Shown here in pieces: positions 55,552 through 64,000 of a stretch of 64,000 bases of DNA (the first letter of the stretch is position 1; each line of letters begins with the position of its first letter). This DNA comes from Serripes groenlandicus. Taxonomy: Eukaryota > Mollusca > Bivalvia > Cardiida > Cardiidae. Location of the stretch: the NCBI GenBank assembly GCA_031761405.1, contig JASEVX010000003.1, positions 118,118,849-118,182,848 on the forward strand, written 5' to 3'. A model generated the notes under the pieces. The model was not told the origin of the DNA. It was given only the letters and a program-made list of their open reading frames with translations, and did no database searches. The position numbers and the translations under genes were made by a program.

Positions 55552-55761
55552 AATAACATATTAAAAAGATATATGCTATAAACTTAAATTTAATGTAAAA
55601 CCGTCCACACTTCCAATAAATACACGAGAAAAGATCTTTTTATTACAAAAAGAAATTATTTGGTGCTATTCGAACCCTCGATGTCTTTACTGGATATCTA
55701 AAACTGTTGTAGCTCGACCGAGTCCCTAAGCCCAATCGGCCATGTTTTGTTGTCTATATAA
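55552..55761. other. Intergenic, weak tRNA-like stretch
   Basis: GAGGGTTCGAATAGC on the minus strand near 55672 resembles a B box, with GGGACTCGG 40 nt before. Too weak to call. Confidence 0.35.
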
Positions 55762-56344
55762 GGTATAATGCAATGCAATACAATACAATACAATTCTTTA
55801 TTGCCTCCATTTGTTTAGATATAGTAAAATTACAATACACAAGGAAATTATACAATTTCAATAGAAGAAAAAGTACAAATATATTAACATACAAAAAAGA
55901 CACAGACATTTAATGACTACTAGGTCTATACAGACAAGTTCAATACTAATTTACTTTGGTCTTAACATCAACCTCAAACACAGTGTGTTTAAGATTGATG
56001 TTAAATAATAATGATTGTCTCTGACACAGTTAAACTAGCGGATATAAAAGGACACAGCGATTCACAAAGATGAACGTGAGCTGTAATAATTGTCTGTTAA
56101 TTCTCGAATCACCTGTTTGTGGTAGTGGTGCGCCCATAATGCGGAGTATCCACGCAAAGTGGTCTAGAACATAAAGCTCCTTCACAACTCTAATATCAGA
56201 GAAAGCACTTTCAGTTCGTGTTCAAAGCGTATCTCTTCGGTGCAGCTACATTCTGGCAATAACTGAACTAATTCTTCTTGGGGTAGCATGCCACAGCTAC
56301 TGCATGTAATATTATTATACGTTACTGTTTATTGAAACGGGCCT

Positions 56345-56455
56345 TGACCATAGTCTGGCAAGAGCAGTCATGGTTGATATAAAGGCACTCGACTTGGAAT
56401 TGTGTAGACGATGCTAGGTTCGATCCCTGGCTGTAGCACTTGAAAAAACATGTAC
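56345..56455 (+). mobile_element. tRNA-derived SINE fragment
   Basis: A plus-strand box B AGGTTCGATCCCTGG at 56420 with an upstream GGTTGATATAAAGGCACTCG; box A is poor. Confidence 0.5.
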
Positions 56456-56517
56456 TTTTGGTTCATGGTGAGGCGTTGATCCCATACTCATCACTTGACG
56501 AACTTTATTCTTCCATC

Positions 56518-58244
56518 CTGATAAAGTGGGCAGTGAACTATCCCGAATAAACATGTTCAATATGTAACTTAGGTTGTATCTCGCTATTATACGGCAAATA
56601 TCTGTTATGAACCCAAGCTTAACTGAGCTTTGGTAAGGTAGTTACATTATGTATTAACAAATATTTAAATTGTAATACAAGATACAGGGAGACAATGTAT
56701 TTTGCGTAGGATTATTAGTTTCCGCTTTTCAATTTCGCTGTCTATATTGTAAAGACAAGCATATACTCAGCTATGTCCGATCGGATTCTAACTGAAAGTC
56801 CTTGAATCTTCTTTGCAACGAATGTTGTGATCAGTTTTTGTTGTCATATTCCAAAGCTCTGATCCGTACACAAGTGTTGGTCGGGGTATTTTAGAGTACA
56901 GATTGGCGGAAACCAGTGGGTTTACACCTTGGGGATGAAGACCCTCCCTGACCAACCATGGCAAAATGAGAGTTGCGGGCTTTTTTTATTCGTTTTTTTA
57001 TACGGACCGATAATTTCATACTGGAATCATGGGTTATACCCAAACGCACAATTATTTTCACCTGTGTCAGAAACTGCTCTCCATACATTATACCTGCGGT
57101 GGATTCATTACCTTTCTTATCGAAAACGAAAACGTTTGATTAGCTTACGTTTATCTAAAATCTCAATGTTTTGCAATACCGGTAGACAATATCAAGCATT
57201 TTCTGTCTGTAACAGTAGGGGGCGGGTGGCCACAAGAGATATGTCGTCAGCGAATGAAGGGTTACTAACAGCTATGGACATGACCTCAGTGTCTAGGGTA
57301 CTGCCTTGTAATGTCGCTACAAGCTCATTGACATTATTATACTAGGTATACACATGTGGACATAAACCCTCCCTGGCGTACGCATTGTACTACGGTAAAC
57401 GTAATAGTCGTTTGTTTAAGACTAGGAGGCTTGTACAGTCCTAAGAAGTTAATCCACTAGTCCCATTCGGCCAAGTTAACCCAGTAATCCCATTCGGCCG
57501 AGTTTACCCAATAGTCCCATTCGGCCGAGTTTACCCACTAGTCCCATTCGGCCGAGTTTTAGGAATAATGACTTGTGTCTCATATTATCAAATGATGTAG
57601 TAATACAACTAAGCTGTTTCTGAAATCCATGTTGTTGGGAGCAGGGGAATACGATTTTAGCATTACCCTTGAATATTGGTACAAGTATGAATGTTTGACA
57701 TTGCTTTGTCACTGTCTCATGTTAAATAATTGAGTTAAACAATAGCTCGTATTAAGGATTGACCTGCATGTATTACATGCTCATTGTGGATACCATCAAT
57801 GCCTGGGGATTTGCCATTAATAAGTGTTTTGATAGCTTGCTCAACTTCTTCTATATCAAAGTATCGTGTGACTTTTTCGGACTTTCGGACTTTCAGTACT
57901 GTTGTTGTACCGTTTAAGTTCTTTGCACAAGTGCTCGTTAAGAGTGTCGTCAATGCACGCTTACTCAAATACCTGGGCGAAGTATTCTCTGAATCCATTG
58001 GGTACTTCAGCGTGTTCGAAGATTTCCGATCACTAATTCTGAGCAGATACTAAACTTCTTCCCGCTTTTCCGGCGTAGAGTGTTTTATAGTCGAGATCCG
58101 CTGCTTCATTAATTTGACCATAAACCGAGTTTTCATGCATTTCACGGTCGCGTCTCTCGGTCCTTCGAAATTCTGTTTCGCCGCTTTGTACGCTATAAAT
58201 GAAGGTGACCAGTCTTTTGGTTTACCCAGTTTAAACCAAGCATT
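56518..58244. repeat. Segmental duplication, copy 1 (pairs with 61920-63665)
   Basis: 1727 bp nearly identical to 61920-63665 (1746 bp) in direct orientation. By eye the difference is on the order of one per cent. Two length changes are one extra 27-bp unit in copy 2 and an extra 8-bp GGACTTTC in copy 1 (27 minus 8 equals the 19-bp length difference). Confidence 0.93.
57453..57559. repeat. 27-bp minisatellite inside LINE, 4 units
   Basis: Unit TAGTCCCATTCGGCCGAGTT plus TACCCAC. The period is a multiple of three, so the minus-strand frame stays open as repeated GKLGRMGLL. Confidence 0.92.
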
Positions 58245-58639
58245 CCGATATTTTTACGCACAAGCATAATACTATTTTACCTCTGCAAGTTATGCGAATT
58301 AGCATGTTTGTAAAACTTGCAAGTCAGCAAACATTTTGATGCGTCTATTATAATATCGATCAAACTGCTGTTAAGTAAATCCGTCAAATATTCATTATAT
58401 AGGTTCTCATTTTGAAGAAGGGTGTCTACCGTAACTTCCGATTTTTGACCTAAATGTATCCAGGTGGGTATTATAACATGTATTCCATGCAATGTACGTA
58501 TTTACTTGCAACGGCTTTCCCTGGACTCTGCGTTTGTTAACGAGAAAATAATAGGCAAACTATATGATGTTATGACATCACTATCGTTTAGAATATTGAA
58601 TGAAGTATAAAGTCTTGTATCTCCCTTCCCTACGAGAAT

Positions 58640-59345
58640 GTGGTCTATAGACGTTTTATTCGGTATAAATATGTTTCGAGATTACATAGCATTTTAAAAC
58701 CAACTAAGAGACCAATCTCAAAACCTTTATGTATTGTATTTAAAAAGTCTTTTCGTGAGGAATCGTTTCCATGCAACTGGAAACATGCACTTGTTATGCC
58801 CCTTTACAAGAAAGGTGACTCGTCTTGTGTTAGTAATTACAGACCCATTCTCTGCTGAGTTGTATTTGTAAACTTATTGAGCGATGTGTGTATAAGTATA
58901 TATATATAATCACCTTTTTCTGAAAGTCTTATATATTCAAGACAATCAGGATTTTCGACTGGTCACTCAACTGTATACCAACTAATAGATATATATGACC
59001 AAATTGTTAATTCCCTTGATTCGAAACTAAACACTTGTATTCTGTGATATTTCTAAGGCATTTGACCGCGTTTGGCACAAAGGTCTTCTATACAAACTGC
59101 AGCAACACGGCATAAATGGTAAAATCCTTTACTTGGTTCCATAACTATCTTGCTGGTAGGAGCCAAACAATATTTGTCGGCTCATCATCTTCCGATACAA
59201 AGTCCATCAATGCAAGTGTACCGCAGGGGTCTGTTCTGGGTCCCGTACTCGTTTTAATCTACGTTAAAGATATAGCCGACAATTTTCTAAGTCTTGCTCG
59301 TTTGTTTGCAGATTAAACCTCTTTAGCAAGCTCTGCTACACATAT
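58640..59345 (+). pseudogene. Reverse transcriptase fragment, third LINE family
   Basis: In shifting frames: ISKPLCIVFKKSFREESFPC, SSCVSNYRPI, SKAFDRVWHKGLLYKLQQHG, VPQGSVLGPVLVLIYVKDIA and LARLFAD followed at once by a stop (TAA at 59315-59317) where the second FADD aspartate belongs. At least three frameshifts. Orientation is opposite to the endonuclease piece at 59528. Confidence 0.88.
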
Positions 59346-59527
59346 ACTGAACAGATAAAGAAACGCAACAACGACTTTAAATGAATATATTTAACGGTAT
59401 ATTTCATTATTGAGCAAACTGTGTTTGTATTTAAAATTAACAACATGTCCTTGACTCGAATCCAAAAGTGTGTCCAATTTAATTCAGAATCGTGATCCCC
59501 AGAACGTTAATTTGTCCCTAGGGGTCG

Positions 59528-60224
59528 TTATTTGTCAAATGAAAAAACAACAGTCGTGTTGTTTGTGATGATACTGTTATGTACATGGCGGTATCTTGTG
59601 TTCAATAAGTCTTGGTTGAAATCCCCGACAATAATAATGTTTGAATTTGATTCGAAAGCAAGTTCAAGCGAAATGTTAAGATTGTCCCAATAACAAACTT
59701 GTGTCTTAGGAGAACGATATACATTACAAAGTAAAAAGGTAGAAGATTTGTAACTAATCTCCACCCGTATAACATGAACTGAAGTGCTTTCTAGATCCGT
59801 GCGTCTTTTTGATAAAATTGCATTTGAAATGTACGTTAAAAGACCTCCCGAATGAGAGAGGTACACTCTTCTCTACAGATACAACCATCAAAGTTATCTA
59901 TAGCTAAATCGTCAGAAGATACTGTATTGTTAAGGGGAGTTTCAGTAAAGCACACAATATCAAACTCTAAAAAGGTTTGAGCAACAAAATCAAGTTTATG
60001 GATAATAATCCGTATGTTTAAATTAATAATTGAAATGTCACCTGGTATGTTATAAGTATCCTGAGGGTCGGGACCGGGGTTGTCTCAACGTCTCTCGACA
60101 TCAAAGATAATAACATAATGACCAAAGCACAGTGGATTAATACTACTTTGTTGAACAAAATGAAGCAGTATATCTGAGATAGAAACACGCGATGGTCAAT
60201 ATATACTAAAAAAACCAATGCCAA
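59528..60224 (-). pseudogene. LINE endonuclease fragment with damaged 2A-like motif
   Basis: The minus-strand frame from 60224 has a hydrophobic start and SRDVETTPVP, a damaged form of the 2A-like DxExNPGP motif known at the start of some CR1-type LINE proteins. After a frame change come IINLNIR, LEFDIVCFTET (catalytic Glu of the APE-type endonuclease), then GGLLTYISNAI, LLCNVYRSPKT and NIIIVGDFNQDLL (GDFN). Two frameshifts. Confidence 0.82.
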
Positions 60225-60501
60225 TTACTTTAGAAGGTAATATGTTAAAGTCAGTCTCCCGAATACTCCGCTTGTGCAATTGTGGAACAAACCGGTTGAC
60301 ACTCGCCATGCATTTCTATCGTTACCCATTGGGATATTGTCTCATACGAAAAGCAGATTGAAGTGACAATCGTTTCGTACTCGTACAGATGAAGCTCGCC
60401 CATGACCAACCGCGTAAACAACGACCGCGCCAGATAACAGTGTAACATTTGCAAGTAACATGAAACATAAGAGCAATGAAATAACGATTTTAGAGGATAA
60501 T
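60225..60501. other. Intergenic, nothing recognised
   Basis: A 106-codon minus frame (60251-60571) has no recognisable domain. Confidence 0.4.
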
Positions 60502-60712
60502 TTAACCCTTTAAGCGCCGAATTGTTAAAGTAGACTCTTCCATGTTCAAACTCGGACGACTCTATTTTCATGTTATAGGATTTTTGGAATATTTTTATAA
60601 GTCACAGCCAAACAATGCAGATTTCAGGTGAGACAGCTCGTGACGAGCTGACTCACCTGAATCTGTATTGTTTGCAAAAAGCTCAATATTGCCTTTGGCG
60701 CTGAAAGAGATA
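60502..60712. mobile_element. Palindromic TTAA element G with central hairpin
   Basis: Begins TTAACCCTTTAAGCGCC and ends GGCGCTGAAAGAGATA, an imperfect inverted pair. At 60609-60674 CAAACAATGCAGATTTCAGG and its complement form a 30-bp-arm hairpin around CAGCTCGTGACGAGCTG. Confidence 0.65.
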
Positions 60713-60912
60713 TACACATTCATACTAGATCAAACGTATGAACTGATCCAATGGAAAAGATGATGAATAATTCAGTTTTTAATTGTAAGACATGTTATTA
60801 CTTACTTTAGAAATGTAATAAAAACTGAACCCTCGAAATGGATTCTTCCAAAGTTCATCACAGAAGGGACCAAATAACACATCGTGTCTTGTCACTACTC
60901 CGAATGGAAAGC
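60595..60912. repeat. Segmental duplication, block 2 copy 1 (pairs with 63683-64000)
   Basis: 318 bp almost identical to the last 318 bp of the window. The match starts inside element G and runs to the window edge, so its true extent is unknown. Confidence 0.93.
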
Positions 60913-61560
60913 AATGCAGATCCAGATGAGATATCTCGTTAGGAGCCGTCTCATATGAACCTACACTTATTTCAAAGGCCTCAATTGCAGAATCCAGCAA
61001 TGAAAGGACTCAAAAAAGCAAAACAACAACACCTTGTTTGCAACGGCCCAGACGAGCGCTTTATTGTTAGACAGGGCGACTCATATGCGCAACATTGAAT
61101 GATATTTAATTGATTCCGTATTTAATAAATTATACCTATTTCATCAATCGGCACGTGACATATGGGACAAAGGGAGCGTGTCATTCACCATAATAAAATG
61201 TTGACAAAAAGACCCAGAAAAGGCAATTGTGTACTTATTTTTAATTGAGACAATTTTAGAATATCGACTTTTCGGGGAAAGTGTTCGCCCTGAAAAGAAC
61301 CGTTTTGTCTTGCTTTCTCGGAAAACGAGTTTGAAAGAGCATTCTCTGCAGTAACCGAGACTTTCCATGTGTACCGTTCTGGGGTTTTCCTCGGCATATC
61401 AGAAAGTACCCTTTCAACCCGGAACCTTCCCGTCCGCGTCAGTTGTACCCTGGACCGTAGACGTGTTTTCCTTTTAGGTTTGTTCTCAGAATCTCACAAT
61501 TCTTAAATGCCAGCATTGAATTTACATAAAGTATTGTCTTTCGGGCTAATGGATTTTCGG
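60913..61560. other. Intergenic, nothing recognised
   Basis: Short minus-strand frames (61144-61397) show no domain. If the duplication is long, this region may recur beyond 64000. Confidence 0.4.
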
Positions 61561-61809
61561 CTATTCTGCACCAAAGGGTAGCCACCACAATCCGGACAGT
61601 CGGTTGACTTCTCTTATTTTCTTTACCAATTCGCGAAGGCTAGTGACAATGTCACTAGCTACTGCCGTGCTTGTTGCCGAGCTTGTTGAGCTTGGATAAC
61701 TTATCTTGTCTATAAGTCCACATATTTCCCGCAACAAGTTGCCATGTGACTCCTGAATAACGTCTTTTACTCGGGCGTTCACCAAAGCGCTGATATCTTC
61801 TTCATCCAT
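61561..61809 (-). other. Unidentified 82-codon open frame
   Basis: The ATG at 61809 is the likelier start; a 133-codon version starts at 61962 inside the duplicated block. MDEEDISALVNARVKDVIQE, then a helical stretch, Ser/Thr/Ala run and SLRELVKKIREVNR. It recalls the N-terminal segment of some retroelement proteins, without a diagnostic motif. It could be TE-derived or chance. Confidence 0.3.
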
Positions 61810-61919
61810 GGTTTCTCTGTCTAAACAGTGTAACGAGCGAAGTCTATCGTTGAACTGACAAACACGCCCTATAACTACCGTAGATATACTCATACCCGAG
61901 CGCACATCCCGTGCAACTA

Positions 61920-63677
61920 CTGATAAAGTGGGCAGTGAACTATCCCGAATAAACATGTTCAATATGTAACTTAGGTTGTATCTCGCTATTATACGGCAAA
62001 TATCTGTTATGAACCCAAGCTTAACTGAGCTTTGGTAAGGTAGTTACATTATGTATTAACAAATATTTAAATTGTAATACAAGATACAGGGAGACAATAT
62101 ATTTTGCGTAGGATTATTAGTTTCCGCTTTTCAATTTCGCTGTCTATATTGTAAAGACAAGCATATACTCAGCTATGTCCGATCGGATTCTAACTGAAAG
62201 TCCTTGAATCTTCTTTGCAACGAATGTTGTGATCAGTTTTTGTTGTTATATTCCAAAGCTCTGATCCGTACACAAGTGTTGGTCGGGGTATTTTAGAGTA
62301 CAGATTGGCGGAAACCAGTGGGTTTACACCTTGGGGATGAAGACCCTCCCTGATCAACCATGGCAAAATGAGAGTTGCGGGCTTTTTTTATTCGTTTTTT
62401 TATACGGACCGATAATTTCATACTGGAATCATGGGTTATACCCAAACGCACAATTATTTTCACCTGTGTCAGAAACTGCTCTCCATACATTATACCTGCG
62501 GTGGATTCATTACCTTTCTTACCGAAAACGAAAACGTTTGATTAGCTTACGTTTATCTAAAATCTCAATGTTTTGCAATACCGGTAGACAATATCAAGCA
62601 TTTTCTGTCTGTAACAGTAGGGGGCGGGTGGCCACAAGAGATATGTCGTCAGCGAATGAAGGATTACTAACAGCTATGGACATGACCTCAGTGTCTAGGG
62701 TACTGCCTTGTAATGTCGGTACAAGCTCATTGACATAATTATACTAGGTATACACTTGTGGACATAAACCCTCCCTGGCGTACGCATTGTACTACGGTAA
62801 ACGTAATAGTCGTTTGTTTAAGACTAGGAGGCTTGTACAGTCCTAAGAAGTTAATCCACTAGTCCCATTCGGCCAAGTTAACCCAGTAATCCCATTCGGC
62901 TGAGTTTACCCAATTGTCCCATTCGGCCGAGTTTACCCACTAGTCCCATTCGGCCGAGTTTACCCAGTAGTCCCATTCGGCCGAGTTTTAGGAATAATGA
63001 CTTGCGTCTCATACTATCAAATGATGTAGTAATACAACTAAGCTGTTTCTGAAATCCATGTTGTTGGGAGCAGGGGAATACGATTTTAGCATTACCCTTG
63101 AATATTGGTACAAGTATGAATGTTTGACATTGCTTTGTCACTGTCTCATGTTAAATAATTGAGTTAAACAATAGCTCGTATTAAGGATTGACCTGCATGT
63201 ATTACATGCTCATTGTGGATACCATCAATGCCTGGGGATTTGCCATTAATAAGTGTTTTGATAGCTTGCTCAACTTCTTCTATATCAAAGTATCGTGTGA
63301 CTTTTTCGGACTTTCAGTACTGTTGTTATACCGTTTAAGTTCTTTGCACAAGTGCTCGTTAAAAGTGTCGTCAATGTACGCTTACTCAAATACCTGGGCG
63401 AAGTATTCTCTGAATCCATTGGGTACTTCAGCGTGTTCGAAGATTTCCGATCACTAATTCTGAGCAGATACTAAACTTCTTCCCGCTTTTCCGGCGTAGA
63501 GTGTTTTATAGTCGAGATCCGCTGCTTCATTAATTTGACCATAAACCGAGTTTTCATGCATTTCACGGGCGCGTCTCTCGGTCCTTCGAAATTCTGTTTA
63601 GCCGCTTTGTACGCTATAAATGAAGGTGACCAGTCTTTTGGTTTACCCAGTTTAAACCAAGCATTTTTGTCTTCCAT
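61920..63677 (-). pseudogene. LINE relic, second family (copy 2)
   Basis: Carries the same landmarks as 56518-58244: FADD at 62656-62645, HGFQKQLSCITTSF near 63060-63020, GKSPGIDGI near 63230, and WFKLGKPKDWSPSFIAYKAA at 63660-63590. Here the pre-RT frame is longer (68 codons from 63677). The 27-bp array has five units instead of four. Confidence 0.85.
62855..62988. repeat. 27-bp minisatellite inside LINE, 5 units
   Basis: Same unit as at 57453-57559 with one unit more. Confidence 0.92.
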
Positions 63678-63682
63678 GTTGG

Positions 63683-64000
63683 TTATAAGTCACAGCCAAA
63701 CAATGCAGATTTCAGGTGAGACAGCTCGTGACGAGCTGACTCACCTGAATCTGTATTGTTTGCAAAAAGCTCAAGATTGCCTTTGGCGCTGAAAGAGATA
63801 TACACATTCATACTAGATCAAGCGTATGAACTGATCCAATGGAAAAGATGATGAATAATTCAGTTTTTAATTGTAAGACATGTTATTACTTACTTTAGAA
63901 ATGTAATAAAAACTGAACCCTCGAAATGGATTCTTCCAAAGTTCATCACAGAAGGGACCAAATAACACATCGTGTCTTGTCACTACTCCGAATGGAAAGC
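63683..64000. repeat. Segmental duplication, block 2 copy 2
   Basis: Matches 60595-60912 at an offset of 3088. In copy 2 it follows the LINE block after only 17 bp, where copy 1 has 2350 bp. Confidence 0.93.

Larger units (their letters stand above)
55762..58492 (-). pseudogene. LINE relic, second family (copy 1)
   Basis: Read leftwards on the minus strand: a pre-RT region (KYRNAWFKLG near 58235, in a broken frame), EVEQAIKTLINGKSPGIDGI with NEHVIHAGQS (57900-57760), HGFQKQLSCITTSF (57620-57580), a deletion occupied by a 27-bp repeat array, then SFADDISLVATR with intact FADD (57254-57243), and IKKRIKKARNSHFAM (57010-56950). A tail of GTATT repeats at 55770-55790 could be the 3' end. Several stops and the deleted palm region make it dead. 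A tRNA-like SINE piece (GGTTCGATCCC at 56421) interrupts the 3' part. Confidence 0.82.

Noticed and set aside
54553..55556. Several Leu/Tyr/Thr-rich open frames of up to 147 codons
   Set aside because: All are read-through of the ~46-bp minisatellite in different phases, with no domain or start context.
58640..60224. RT and endonuclease pieces as a single twin-primed LINE insertion
   Set aside because: Twin priming inverts the 5' part relative to the 3' part, but here the pieces point towards each other in the order RT(+) then EN(-), which does not fit; separate insertions or a later inversion are likelier.

Overview
The window looks like nuclear DNA from a bivalve mollusc, probably a clam-like species. 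The evidence is an AT-rich sequence, GT-AG introns, tRNA-derived SINEs, dense foldback elements, and tandem-core repeats of the kind described in bivalves. The species itself is an inference. There is no sign of bacterial, organellar or CRISPR content, and no intact tRNA or rRNA gene.

One real gene dominates. A salt-inducible kinase, closest to SIK3, runs on the minus strand from its start codon at 46123 leftwards to 2539, and its 3' end lies beyond the left edge. Eleven exons (144, 117, 64, 162, 125, 124, 236, 175, 119, 304 and 107 nt) join in phase into 559 residues. They cover a complete kinase domain, the UBA domain, an RRHTVG phosphosite and an RRASDGGANI 14-3-3 phosphosite. The start codon sits in a near-consensus TISU/YY1 element with a palindromic NRF1-type site about 20 bp upstream. 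Full CRE palindromes lie about 1.2 kb upstream and 1.4 kb downstream of the start codon.

The introns (2.6-46 kb) are packed with mobile DNA. Family A is a foldback MITE of about 230 bp, flanked by TTAA, with ends TTAACCCTTTCCC. There are more than 30 full or partial copies, several nested or sharing one TTAA. Family B elements have an AACAAGAGGGCC head with a hairpin, a GGTGAGCTAA tail with a hairpin, and interchangeable tandem-repeat cores. About 18 copies are present, all in the same orientation. Four nested insertions show the insertion point of family B directly. Two further TTAA-flanked elements (18591-19510 and 22507-22862), a GGGGTATAA repeat and several SINEs with clear target duplications fill the rest. 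Repeat ends come within 13-56 nt of seven of the eleven splice donors.

Upstream of the promoter (46.2-64 kb) the repeat content changes. Family B is absent and family A nearly so. This part holds trinucleotide arrays, a hAT remnant with a BED-finger start, a CRE-bearing 58-bp tandem duplication, a dead reverse transcriptase (53490-54623), a 0.9-kb minisatellite, and a block of LINE remains. A recent segmental duplication (56518-58244 plus 60595-60912, repeated as 61920-63665 plus 63683-64000) lies in that block. No second host gene can be established there.
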